Origin: Acidimicrobiales bacterium
GTDB lineage: Bacteria; Actinomycetota; Acidimicrobiia; Acidimicrobiales; Palsa-688
Length of the DNA: 17,864 bases
Direction: 5' to 3'
Assembly: GCA_030039575.1 (NCBI GenBank)
Contig: JASHVH010000376.1
Span: forward strand, 1 to 17,864
Shown one piece after another: positions 1-7,050 of this stretch. The translations under genes and the position numbers were made by a program. Every line of letters begins with the position of its first letter. The stretch's first letter is position 1. The notes below the pieces were generated by a model. That model searched no databases. It was not told where the DNA came from and saw only the letters and a list, made by a program, of their open reading frames with translations.

Positions 1-4
1 TTTT

Positions 5-1426
5 GTGGGACCGCGGCCTCGCCCGGACCTGCCCGAGGGCAGCCATCTAGTGCCAGAGATCGACCACGTCGTGGTGCTGATGATGGAGAACCACTCCTAC
101 GACAACTACTTCGGCTGGATGCAGGACCATGGCGACGGTTTCGAGCGAGATGCCGCTGGCAACCCGGTCCCGAACGTGCCCAACCTCGACGCCAACGGCG
201 TGCCTGTCCCACTGAGCCATCGCCGTACGACCAAGCAACAGGCCGACGTGCCCACCCAGAGCTGGGCCGCGTCCCATATCCAGCTCGACCACGAAAGGAA
301 CGACGGGTTCGTCCGCAGCATCGAAGAGACCGTGCCCGGCGGCGACGCCGCGGTCGCCATGCAGTACTTCGACGGGAGCGACCTCCCCTTCTATGCACAG
401 CTGGTGCGCACCTTTCCCTTTGCTGTTCGCTGGTTCTGTTCGTGCCTTGGGCCGACTGTCCCCAACCGTCGCTACCTCATCTCCGCCACCTCGAACGGGC
501 TCATCGACGATTTCTCAGGTCTGGCCGACTACCCCGCCGCCGGCACGATCTTCGACTTGCTGAGCGCCAACGCCATCAGTTGGGCCAACTACCACGACAA
601 GCCGACGTGGAAGGTGGTCCTGCCCACCCTGCTCGGCCGGCGCGCGCACGGGCTGTTCCGTAAACTGCGCCTCATCCTTGCGGGTTTGTTACCTGGGCTC
701 GAACAGCTGGCCGAAGGCGAGCTGCTGTTCAGCGCCGATTCCTACCCACGGAGCCTCCTCATCAGCTGGTACCACGCGCCACCGATTGGCCAGTTCTTCG
801 AGCAGGCCGGGCGGGGCGACCTACCGGCGGTGAGCGTCGTCGACCCCGACTTCCTGACCTACTCCGAGGAGAACCCCCAGGATGTCCGGGTCGGCGAGAG
901 CTTCGCCGCCTCGGTGATCGAGGCGGTCCTGGAGAGCCCGTGTTGGCAGCGCACGCTGCTGCTTTGGCTGCACGACGAACACGGCGGCTACTACGACCAC
1001 GTTGTACCGCCGCCCGCCCCACCGCCTGATGACGTCTTGGCCACAAACCTCGTCGAGCGCTATCCCCTGCTGGCCAAATTGCCGTTCCTGCGGCCGTTGG
1101 TACGTGACCTCGAGCGCGTCGACGCCGGCCCGCGCACCTTTGACCGTTTCGGCTTTCGCGTCCCCGCCGTCGTCGTCTCGCCTTATGCCGAGCCCGCAGC
1201 AGTGAGCGACATGGTGCTCGACCACACGTCGGTCCTCCGGCTGATCGAGGAGGTTTGGAACCTGCCCTCTCTCACGCGACGGGACGCCGCGGCTAGGAGC
1301 CCGTTGCCACTGGTCGACTTCAGCCGTCCGCCGGCATTTCTCCATCGGCCGCCGTTACCCCCGCCGGCGACACCAGACGCGTGGCGTAGCGTGAGCCTGT
1401 CGGCGCGGTCGGTTCGCGACCAATGA
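5..1426 (+). CDS. Phospholipase C / acid phosphatase-type phosphoesterase, 5' end possibly cut
   Basis: This is a phosphoesterase of the phospholipase C/AcpA family, which hydrolyses phosphoester bonds of phospholipids or other phosphomonoesters at a metal-dependent site. The N-terminal metal/nucleophile motif ENHSYDNYFG is at residues 28-37. PNRRYLISATSNG follows in the first half. The hallmark DEHGGYYDHV lies at about 324-333, and a late DHTSVLRLIEEVW is the usual C-terminal helix motif. The length of 473 residues fits the family. The GTG at base 5 is the first possible start, but the frame is open to the window edge. No signal peptide is visible, so the true start, perhaps with an export signal, may lie upstream. 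It stands alone, 170 bases before the sigma-factor operon. The family assignment is secure; substrate and location are not known. Confidence 0.87.
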   Translation: MGPRPRPDLPEGSHLVPEIDHVVVLMMENHSYDNYFGWMQDHGDGFERDAAGNPVPNVPNLDANGVPVPLSHRRTTKQQADVPTQSWAASHIQLDHERNDGFVRSIEETVPGGDAAVAMQYFDGSDLPFYAQLVRTFPFAVRWFCSCLGPTVPNRRYLISATSNGLIDDFSGLADYPAAGTIFDLLSANAISWANYHDKPTWKVVLPTLLGRRAHGLFRKLRLILAGLLPGLEQLAEGELLFSADSYPRSLLISWYHAPPIGQFFEQAGRGDLPAVSVVDPDFLTYSEENPQDVRVGESFAASVIEAVLESPCWQRTLLLWLHDEHGGYYDHVVPPPAPPPDDVLATNLVERYPLLAKLPFLRPLVRDLERVDAGPRTFDRFGFRVPAVVVSPYAEPAAVSDMVLDHTSVLRLIEEVWNLPSLTRRDAAARSPLPLVDFSRPPAFLHRPPLPPPATPDAWRSVSLSARSVRDQ

Positions 1427-1528
1427 AACGACCAACGACAGAGCGCGATCGCCCGGCCACAGATAAGTGAGTGGGAGCCTATCCCCCACAAGCGGTCCTC
1501 CCCGGCAATCAGTCTCCCTATACCGGGG

Positions 1529-1551
1529 GAACTTGCGGGCTGAAGTCTGTT
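1529..1551 (+). promoter_or_regulatory. Promoter-like box upstream of the first ECF sigma gene
   Basis: GAACTT (1529-1534), ten bases, then GTCTGTT (1545-1551), ending 45 bases before the ATG at 1597. It shares the GAAyT half, a CTGA in the spacer and the TGTT end with three sites at 12761-12783, 13657-13679 and 13873-13895, with identical spacing and a similar distance to the start codon. The first half, read as GGAACTT, also resembles a common ECF -35 element. This is the weakest of the four sites. Promoter function is inferred from position and similarity only. Confidence 0.35.
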
Positions 1552-1596
1552 ACACCTGCTGGCGCGCGACCAATTAAGTGCATGGGGAGGGAGGCG

Positions 1597-2235
1597 ATGG
1601 ACCGTGAGCTGTTCGCTCGTCCCGGGGACCCCCAAGCGTTCGCGCTGTTCTATCGCCGTCACGTGGACCGCATCGTCCGGTTCGCTGCGCAGCGAGTTCC
1701 CGACCCGGCAGATGCTGCGGACGTGGCCGCGGCGACTTTCGTGGTGGCGCTGCGTGGAGCCGAGCACTACGACCCACGGCGAGGAGAACCCGAAGCGTGG
1801 CTGATCGGCATTGCGGCCCGCCTCATCGCCAACGACCGAAGACGGAAAGTCCGAGAAGCGCTGGCCCTGGCGAAGCTCGAGAGCCGAGCCTTGCTCCAAG
1901 ACGACGACATCGAACGCCTCGTCCAGCTGATGGACAACTCAGCCCTTGTCCGGAGCACGTATGAGGCCCTCTGCCATCTACCACCGCAAGCCAGGGAAGC
2001 GGTCCTCCTTGTGGGGCCCGAAGGGCTGACCGAGGCCGAGGCCGCGGCTGTCGTAGGTACCAGCACCGTCGCTTTCCGTATGCGCCTCTCGCGCGCACGT
2101 CGTCGCCTGGCTCGGCTGATAGCTGACGAGGCTCCCCCCCGTGCGTCAGCCGCCCGTGAGGGACCATCGCGCCTACAGCGAAAGTCAGGGCCAGAAAGGG
2201 CGAGCGGGCCAATCATGACGGAGGTAGCCCAATGA
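1597..2235 (+). CDS. ECF-type RNA polymerase sigma factor
   Basis: This is a group 4 (extracytoplasmic function) sigma factor that directs RNA polymerase to a dedicated promoter set. Region 2 spans roughly residues 8-77, with FALFYRRHVDRIVRFAAQRV, the DAADVAAATFVVAL helix and the AWLIGIAARLIANDRRR promoter-opening helix. Region 4 spans about 115-172, with LPPQAREAVLL and the helix-turn-helix LTEAEAAAVVGTSTVAFRMR. The start at 1597 is chosen because a GGAGG-rich tract (1584-1594) precedes it and region 2 begins right after it. An upstream in-frame GTG at 1471 would add 42 residues unlike any sigma domain. The 212-residue product ends in an Arg/Pro-rich tail. Its last codons overlap the start of the membrane propeller gene (ATGA at 2232-2235), so the two are probably translationally coupled. 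An anti-sigma partnership is an inference. Confidence 0.88.
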   Translation: MDRELFARPGDPQAFALFYRRHVDRIVRFAAQRVPDPADAADVAAATFVVALRGAEHYDPRRGEPEAWLIGIAARLIANDRRRKVREALALAKLESRALLQDDDIERLVQLMDNSALVRSTYEALCHLPPQAREAVLLVGPEGLTEAEAAAVVGTSTVAFRMRLSRARRRLARLIADEAPPRASAAREGPSRLQRKSGPERASGPIMTEVAQ

Positions 2236-2270
2236 CGGCCGATCATGACCGAGGCCACCCAATGACCACA
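2211..2270 (+). repeat. Imperfect 30-bp tandem duplication at the sigma/propeller gene junction
   Basis: Two adjacent 30-base units (2211-2240 and 2241-2270) match at roughly three quarters of positions, sharing ATCATGAC, GAGG and CCCAATGAC in register. Each unit contains an ATGA in the same place (2232 and 2262), in the same reading frame, giving two candidate starts for the propeller gene. Only the first has a strong ribosome-binding site (GGAGGT at 2220-2225, six bases before the ATG); the second unit carries the weaker GAGGCC. It looks like an old local duplication of the translation-coupling site. Confidence 0.6.
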
Positions 2271-3587
2271 GCGTCCCCCCCGGCTGATGAGCGTTTCGAA
2301 GACAGGCTGCTCGACGCCTTGCTCGACTGTTTCGAAGACGTCCGCGGCGACTGTGGGGCCCCTTCGGGTACGCTTCCGGCGCCCGGGGCTCACCGAGGCC
2401 GGATCGCGCTGACGGCGCTGGCGGTCGCCGCGGCGGGCCTCGGCGTGGCTCTCGCCCTCAATTTCGTTTCCAGCTCGACCGGCGCTACGCACGGGTTGCG
2501 TTGGGCGCTCGCGGGGTACGTGGGCACCCAGTGGGAGGGCACCCCAGGCCAAGGGCTCACCGTTTCCGGTCCTTATCACCAAGACTTGACCTGCTCGAGC
2601 GCGACCACCTGCTACGTGGAAGGACCGGCCAACGCCGGCCAGGGCGCCGAAGTCGAGGCGACCTACAACGCAGGCAAGACGTGGCACCCAGCGGGCGTGG
2701 CGGGCGCCACCCCGTTGAGCAACGTCTCCTGCCCGAGCGGTCGCGTGTGCGCCCTGTTGGAGGGCGGGACGACCAATAAACCGCTGTTCGTTGAGACCAC
2801 CGACGGCGGGACCACGTGGCTGGCGCGTCCGGCCCCGATCTCGCTTTTTCCCTCTGTCCGGGACGCCACGTCGGGGGCCACATCGTCCGGGCCGGCCGAG
2901 ACAATGACGAGCGTGTCCTGTCGAAGCTCGTCGACCTGCAGCGTCCTCGCGTGGAGCGGCAATGTGCGGAGCTCCAAACCGAGTGGCCGGAGTGCTGCGT
3001 CCGTCACAACGGACGGGGGGCGGACCTGGTCGTCGCCTGTCCCGGCCTTCAAGCCCTCTTGGGAGCTGCAGTGCTTTGCCAACGGCAAGTGCCTGGCCGC
3101 AGGGCCTTCGGGAGCCGCTTACAGCACCGACGACGGCCTCACATGGTCGCTTTCTTCGGGGTGGCCTATTCAAGCGGCGTCCTACTTCTCCTGCGCGACC
3201 GCGGCGAGGTGCACGGCTTTGTCCGTCCCGCCCGGCGGCAGTGCGGAGTCGTTGCTCGTCTCCAGTGACGGGGGCGAGTCTTGGTCGGCCCTAAGGACCA
3301 GCGGGCTCCCCACGGGGGTGCTATTCACCGGCTTGGCCTGCCCGACCAGCTCTGATTGTTGGCTGTCGGGCAACAGCGTCCAGGGGCAGTTCTCGGGCCA
3401 GGGCGCAGTGTTGCTGTCGTCGAACAACGGCGGCCGGACCTGGGGCGCCAGTTTCCTCCCTCGACGCACCGGCATCGTGTTCGCGGTCTTTTGCCCGGAC
3501 CGGGGCACGTGTTTCGCATTGGCGGCCAAGCAACCCACGGGATCGTCGCCTGCAACGTCCCCGGCGCTCGTGCTATTGGTCCACTAA
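2232..3587 (+). CDS. Membrane-anchored Asp-box (YCF48/BNR-like) seven-blade propeller, possible sigma-factor partner
   Basis: This 451-residue protein has a short N-terminal segment (about 1-57, acidic, predicted cytoplasmic). One transmembrane helix (about 58-79, rich in Ala/Leu/Val) follows, then a large exported domain. The domain repeats the Asp-box signature S/T-x-D-x-G-x-T-W: NAGKTW, TDGGTTW, TDGGRTW, TDDGLTW, SDGGESW and NNGGRTW. Between them lie seven CX5C pairs, the first at Cys121/Cys127 and the last at Cys421/Cys427, probably one disulfide per blade. Such propellers (sialidase/YCF48/VPS10-like folds) bind ligands or proteins; no catalytic sialidase set is evident. It begins in an ATGA overlap with the sigma gene behind a good GGAGGT site, and the lipoprotein gene follows with no gap. 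A role as membrane sensor or anti-sigma factor is inferred from topology and coupling. No recognisable zinc anti-sigma (HxxxCxxC) motif is present. Confidence 0.85.
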   Translation: MTADHDRGHPMTTASPPADERFEDRLLDALLDCFEDVRGDCGAPSGTLPAPGAHRGRIALTALAVAAAGLGVALALNFVSSSTGATHGLRWALAGYVGTQWEGTPGQGLTVSGPYHQDLTCSSATTCYVEGPANAGQGAEVEATYNAGKTWHPAGVAGATPLSNVSCPSGRVCALLEGGTTNKPLFVETTDGGTTWLARPAPISLFPSVRDATSGATSSGPAETMTSVSCRSSSTCSVLAWSGNVRSSKPSGRSAASVTTDGGRTWSSPVPAFKPSWELQCFANGKCLAAGPSGAAYSTDDGLTWSLSSGWPIQAASYFSCATAARCTALSVPPGGSAESLLVSSDGGESWSALRTSGLPTGVLFTGLACPTSSDCWLSGNSVQGQFSGQGAVLLSSNNGGRTWGASFLPRRTGIVFAVFCPDRGTCFALAAKQPTGSSPATSPALVLLVH

Positions 3588-4229
3588 GTGGTGGACAACC
3601 ATGATCCGGCCCCTAGCCCTGTCGCCGCCGTTTTGGCAGGCGTGCGACACTCAGGGCAGGCGCGGAAGGCGGCTACCCGGCTTTTCGCCGTGCTTGCCGC
3701 CTCGAGCTCCCTATTGACAGCCTGCGGGGCCGGGCCCGCGCACCACGGCCTCGCCAGCCTGGGCAAGACCACGACCACCCAGTCGAGCACCGCCGCCTCG
3801 AGCTCTTCCGGTTCGTCGGGGCCCACGGAGGCGCAGTTGCTCAAGTACGCAAGGTGCATCCGCTCCCACGGCCTTAGCAACTTCCCAGACCCGGTCCCCG
3901 CTGCGGGGGGCGGGTTCGCCTTTAGGGTCGAGCCAGGTCTCAACCCTCGTTCGCCCTCGCCGCAGTTCCAGTCCGCTGAGAAGGCCTGCCAGAAGGACGT
4001 GCCGCCCAGCCTCGCGAACCTTACACCTGCCCAGATGGCGGCCAGCGCCCTCAAGTACACCGCGTGCATGCGGTCCCACGGCGAACCCGACTTCCCTGAC
4101 CCCAACGCGCAAGGACTGATCAAGATCGACCCGACCGGGATCATGAGCCCGAGCTCGCCCCAGTTCCAGAGGGCCGAGAAGGCCTGCCAAAGCCTGGACA
4201 ACGGCAGCTTCGATGAGGGGTTCACCTAG
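3588..4229 (+). CDS. Lipoprotein with two Cys/His-Gly repeats, function unknown
   Basis: The sequence shows a lipoprotein signal with hydrophobic LFAVLAASSSLL and a lipobox LTAC placing the lipidated Cys at residue 46. A Ser/Thr-rich linker follows, then two homologous units. Unit 1 has KYARCIRSHG, then NFPDP, then FQSAEKAC (Cys90, His94, Cys134). Unit 2 has KYTACMRSHG, then DFPDP, then FQRAEKAC (Cys160, His164, Cys200). Proteins with this repeat are familiar as actinobacterial hypotheticals, but I know no assigned function. The conserved Cys pairs suggest disulfides, or metal or cofactor binding with His, which is inference. The GTG at 3588 abuts the previous stop. A later GTG at 3642 would give a more typical lipoprotein signal length, and neither has a strong ribosome site. 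Zero-gap junctions on both sides place it firmly in the sigma/GH30 operon. Confidence 0.8.
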   Translation: MVDNHDPAPSPVAAVLAGVRHSGQARKAATRLFAVLAASSSLLTACGAGPAHHGLASLGKTTTTQSSTAASSSSGSSGPTEAQLLKYARCIRSHGLSNFPDPVPAAGGGFAFRVEPGLNPRSPSPQFQSAEKACQKDVPPSLANLTPAQMAASALKYTACMRSHGEPDFPDPNAQGLIKIDPTGIMSPSSPQFQRAEKACQSLDNGSFDEGFT

Positions 4230-5771
4230 ATGACCTCTAGCCCCGGGGGCCAAGTGGGCCGCGTTAGTCCCGGCACTGCTCGCATTAACCCCGCAGTGGC
4301 CCTGCGTGCACGACGAACATCCCGGCGGCTGGTTGCGTGGTGCGCGGTGGCCGTGGTCGAGCTATCGCTCGCCATTTCGCTCGGCACCGTCCAAGACGCG
4401 GCCGGCGCGACGGGTCGAGCCATAGTTACGATCAACCCTGCCCAGCACTACCAGACCATCGCCGGGTTTGGCGTGTCCGAGGGGTTCGGCCAGGCCAAGA
4501 TGCTAATGAGCGCGCCAGCCTCGGTCCAGGAGCAGGTGCTGAGCTTGCTCTACAGCCCGACGCATGGGGCGGGCCTGACGATCTTGCGCAATGAGATCAG
4601 CGCCGACGCGGGTTTCACGATCGAGCCGAGGGCGCCGAGCAGCCCGGACGCCAAACCGTTGTACCTGACGCTGGCCGAGGTAGACCAGGACCAAGGGCAG
4701 CTGTGGTTCGCCAAGCTGATCAAGGCTGACTATGGCGTCAGCGACGTGTTCGCGGATGCCTGGAGCGCGCCCGCGTTCATGAAGACCAACGACTCGGCAA
4801 TCCACGGTGGCACGGTGTGCGGCGCCCCGGGCGCGACTTGCGAGAGCGGGGATTGGCGGCAGGCCTATGCCAACTACCTCGTGCAGTACGCGAAGGACTA
4901 CGCCGCGGCCGGCGTACCGCTCAGCTACGTGGGCCCGGAGAACGAAACGACGATCGCGCCTCCCCAAGACAGCATGATCATGAGCCCGGCGCAGTCCGCC
5001 AACTTGATGGCGGTCCTCGGCGCCACGCTGGCGCGGTCCGGGCTTTCGACCCGTGCCGAGTGCTGCGCCAGCATCGGGTGGAACTACGCGCAGCAGTACG
5101 CGGCTGCGATCGAGACCGATGAGGCAGCGAACACGGCAACGGCGCTGTTCACCAGCCACGGCTACTTCGTGGCGCCCGACTCGCCGCTGCGCGGCTGGAG
5201 CAAACCGGTCTGGGAGACCGAGTGGGCGCCCTTCGGTTTCCAGCCGTGGGACCCGGCCTGGGACGACGGTTCCCCGTCGTCCGGGTTCACTTGGGCGCAG
5301 AACATTTATACCGGCTTGACCGCGGCCAACCTGGGCGCGTTCTTTTACTTCTGGGGCGCGAGCATGACCTCCCTGACCGGTCCCAACACGGGACTGGTCG
5401 AGGTCAAGGGCAACACCGTCGCTACCTCTGGTCGACTGTGGGCGTTCGCGAGCTACAGTCGCTTCATCCGCCCGGGCGCGGTGCGGCTCGGGACGACGAC
5501 GAGCGGTACGGGGCTCGAGGTGGGCGCGTTCCGCAACAGTGACGGGTCGATCGCCGTGGTCGCTCTGAACAGCGCCAACACCCCCCAGGTCGCGACCTTC
5601 TCGCTGCGGGGGCTCGGCGGAGCTCACGTCACGCCGTACCTGACCGACACAACCCACGAACTCTCCGCCCAGACCCCGACCACGGTGAGGGACAACGCCT
5701 TCACGGCGACCCTGCCGGCCCGGTCGGTCGTCAGCTACGACATCCGATCGCGAGCGACGCGTGCCCGCTGA
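4230..5771 (+). CDS. Secreted glycoside hydrolase family 30 enzyme
   Basis: This is a retaining endo- or exo-glycosidase of GH30 (clan A), the family of glucuronoxylanases, beta-1,6-galactanases and beta-1,6-glucanases. It acts outside the cell: an Arg-rich N-terminus and hydrophobic stretch (about 33-52) form a signal peptide, with a likely cut near 60. The start of the family fold is visible as HYQTIAGFGVSEGFG, followed by LRNEISAD and DAWSAPAFMKTN. The probable acid/base is Glu239 in GPENET and the probable nucleophile is Glu331 in VWETEW. After the TIM barrel, the last 100 residues form the usual beta-sandwich side domain. The 513-residue length is normal. The ATG directly follows the lipoprotein stop (TAG-ATG), with GAGGGG nine bases before it. 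NET replaces the commoner NEP after the barrel-strand Asn-Glu. The family call is strong; the polysaccharide substrate cannot be told from sequence. Confidence 0.9.
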   Translation: MTSSPGGQVGRVSPGTARINPAVALRARRTSRRLVAWCAVAVVELSLAISLGTVQDAAGATGRAIVTINPAQHYQTIAGFGVSEGFGQAKMLMSAPASVQEQVLSLLYSPTHGAGLTILRNEISADAGFTIEPRAPSSPDAKPLYLTLAEVDQDQGQLWFAKLIKADYGVSDVFADAWSAPAFMKTNDSAIHGGTVCGAPGATCESGDWRQAYANYLVQYAKDYAAAGVPLSYVGPENETTIAPPQDSMIMSPAQSANLMAVLGATLARSGLSTRAECCASIGWNYAQQYAAAIETDEAANTATALFTSHGYFVAPDSPLRGWSKPVWETEWAPFGFQPWDPAWDDGSPSSGFTWAQNIYTGLTAANLGAFFYFWGASMTSLTGPNTGLVEVKGNTVATSGRLWAFASYSRFIRPGAVRLGTTTSGTGLEVGAFRNSDGSIAVVALNSANTPQVATFSLRGLGGAHVTPYLTDTTHELSAQTPTTVRDNAFTATLPARSVVSYDIRSRATRAR

Positions 5772-6453
5772 CCTGGCTGTCCGGCGTATCGATTTCGGTT
5801 ACTTCGTTCGACCGGCTGAAGAAACAGGGACGGGCACGCCAAGGGCAGAACCGTGCTTGGGTTACCTTGTCTTTCACCCCGGAGGTGTCCTCATTGTCGA
5901 CTCAGGAATGGGCTCACACCCTGAAGTCGATGACCATTATCGGCCTCGCCGGGTACCGCTTGCTGCCGCGCTGACTGCAGCGGGTGCCGAGCTGTCCGAC
6001 ATCCGCCAGGTGGTGAACTGCCATCTGCACTTCGACCACTGTGGCGGCAACCCCCAATTAACAGCTCGTCCGATCTTCACCCAGCGGGCCGAGCTCGAAG
6101 CGGCTCGAGGCTTCGACTACACCCTGCCTGAGCTGATCGACGCCCCCGGGATCACCTATGAGATCCTTGATGGGGCCAGCGAGATCCTCGACGGGATCCA
6201 CGTGTTGCCCACGCCGGGCCACACGCCAGGCCACCAGTCGGTCGTTGTCCATCGACCAGACGGGACCGTAGTCGTTGCCGGCCAGAGCCACGACACCGCC
6301 ACGGCCTTCGGAGCCGACGTCCTGGCGGTACACGCCGTCCGCGACCGCCACGCCGATGACCTCCCGGTCGCACCGGAGTGGGTCGATCAGCTTCTGGCTT
6401 TGGATCCTCGAAAGGTTGTCTTCGCGCACGACCGAGCCGTTTGGGTGCCGTAG
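5761..6453 (+). CDS. Metallo-beta-lactamase-fold hydrolase, AHL-lactonase-like
   Basis: This is a two-zinc hydrolase of the metallo-beta-lactamase superfamily, closest in motif layout to N-acyl-homoserine lactonases of the AiiA/AttM type. Visible ligands are HLHFDH (His88, His90, Asp92, His93), TPGHTPGHQS (His154), the bridging Asp178 in QSHD and His223 in FAHD. The 230-residue length fits. It has no signal peptide and is presumably cytosolic. The GTG start lies inside the GH30 gene, overlapping its end by 11 bases, so it is the last gene of the operon and probably translationally coupled. AiiA has Asp-Ala-Ser-Tyr around the bridging Asp, whereas here it is His-Asp-Thr-Ala. The substrate could therefore be another lactone or ester released by the upstream system. 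The fold is certain, the lactonase role moderate. Confidence 0.85.
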   Translation: MPADLAVRRIDFGYFVRPAEETGTGTPRAEPCLGYLVFHPGGVLIVDSGMGSHPEVDDHYRPRRVPLAAALTAAGAELSDIRQVVNCHLHFDHCGGNPQLTARPIFTQRAELEAARGFDYTLPELIDAPGITYEILDGASEILDGIHVLPTPGHTPGHQSVVVHRPDGTVVVAGQSHDTATAFGADVLAVHAVRDRHADDLPVAPEWVDQLLALDPRKVVFAHDRAVWVP

Positions 6454-6652
6454 ATCACCAAAGTAGGACGACCTTTCTTGCGCTGCTGACTGGGCCGAGC
6501 AGGAGCGCACGATCCAGAAAGTGCGACGCGTTGTGCTCGCTTGATTCCGTTGAAATCACTCAGGGAGCGAACGCCGAGTTAGCGAGTGTCGCCAGGCCTT
6601 CGATCTGGAACTCGGTGGTGTGCGCGCGGTGGCGTTGCCACTCACCGCTGGA
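6454..6652. other. Gap between convergent operon ends, with a coding-like frame on the - strand
   Basis: No independent gene with a start is visible. On the - strand, the frame of the small gene ending at 6653 stays open past its TGA for 30 more codons, to a TGA at 6560-6562. These codons have gene-like G/C third positions and encode TTEFQIEGLATLANSAF near the end. This may be a remnant of a longer protein cut by a nonsense change, or chance. Bases 6454-6559 show nothing recognisable and no convincing terminator hairpin. Confidence 0.35.
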
Positions 6653-6895
6653 TCACCAGGGGGTGTCGTGCCTGACCTCGCTCCACTTGCTCTCAGCGTC
6701 GGCCTGGGCTGCCTCTCGATCGCGTGCGCTGCCTACCTCGATGCCGTCGCCGGCGCCGCGGGGGGCACGCCCTGCGTCAATAATGTTCCAAGACCAGCCG
6801 CTGCCATCGTCGTGCGGCCAGACCAAGCCGTACCACCTCTCGTCGAACCAGGAGTGAAAGCCGGCTACCCGCTCGTTTTTTTCCCAGGTTGCCAT
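6653..6895 (-). CDS. Small protein of unknown function, 80 residues
   Basis: I do not recognise a family. The composition is protein-like rather than shadow-like: Trp-rich (RWYGLVWPHDD, GWSWNI) with an acidic/Ala-rich C-terminal helix (REAAQADAESKW). The pattern resembles small single-domain proteins with a Trp-containing sheet and a terminal Ala/Glu helix. No signal peptide or membrane segment is present. The ATG at 6895 is preceded by GAAAGG at a suitable distance. An even smaller gene on the same strand ends 11 bases upstream, suggesting co-transcription. The frame continues beyond the TGA with coding-like sequence, so the protein may once have been longer by about 30 residues. Confidence 0.5.
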   Translation of the reverse strand: MATWEKNERVAGFHSWFDERWYGLVWPHDDGSGWSWNIIDAGRAPRGAGDGIEVGSARDREAAQADAESKWSEVRHDTPW

Positions 6896-6906
6896 CGGCC
6901 GCCTTT

Positions 6907-7050
6907 CTAACGCTCATTCGGGTGGTAACCCAGCGCCACCGGCTCGCCACGGTCGCCTCCGGGCACTGACACTTCACCGTTGTCCAGGAACCGGGCCTCG
7001 GGCGCGCACATCAGGACCTTCACCGGCCGTTGGAACAGGCGCCTAACCAT
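6907..7050 (-). CDS. Very small protein of unknown function, 47 residues
   Basis: This is a short frame with convincing amino-acid content: a basic N-terminus (MVRRLFQRPVKVLM), then APEARFLDNGEVSVPGG and an ending in GYHPNER. Third positions are mostly G/C. Three GTG codons immediately upstream (7054-7062) are alternative starts. The ribosome-binding site is weak for all of them, and the frame is closed upstream by TAG at 7078-7080. It lies 11 bases before the 80-residue gene, so they may form a two-gene unit. No family is recognised, and it could be an unusual non-coding stretch. Confidence 0.4.
   Translation of the reverse strand: MVRRLFQRPVKVLMCAPEARFLDNGEVSVPGGDRGEPVALGYHPNER

Noticed and set aside
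1500..1528. Inverted repeat CCCCGG/CCGGGG upstream of the first sigma gene as a terminator
   Set aside because: The stem is only six base pairs with a 17-base loop and no T run; it could occur by chance in GC-rich DNA.
1767..3173. Long antisense frame (468 codons) across the sigma and propeller genes
   Set aside because: Arg/Gly/Pro-rich composition with no domain motif; it mirrors two strongly supported genes and reflects high GC content.
4503..5657. Long antisense frame opposite the GH30 gene
   Set aside because: Arg-rich, no recognisable fold, and fully covered by a GH30 gene with intact catalytic motifs.
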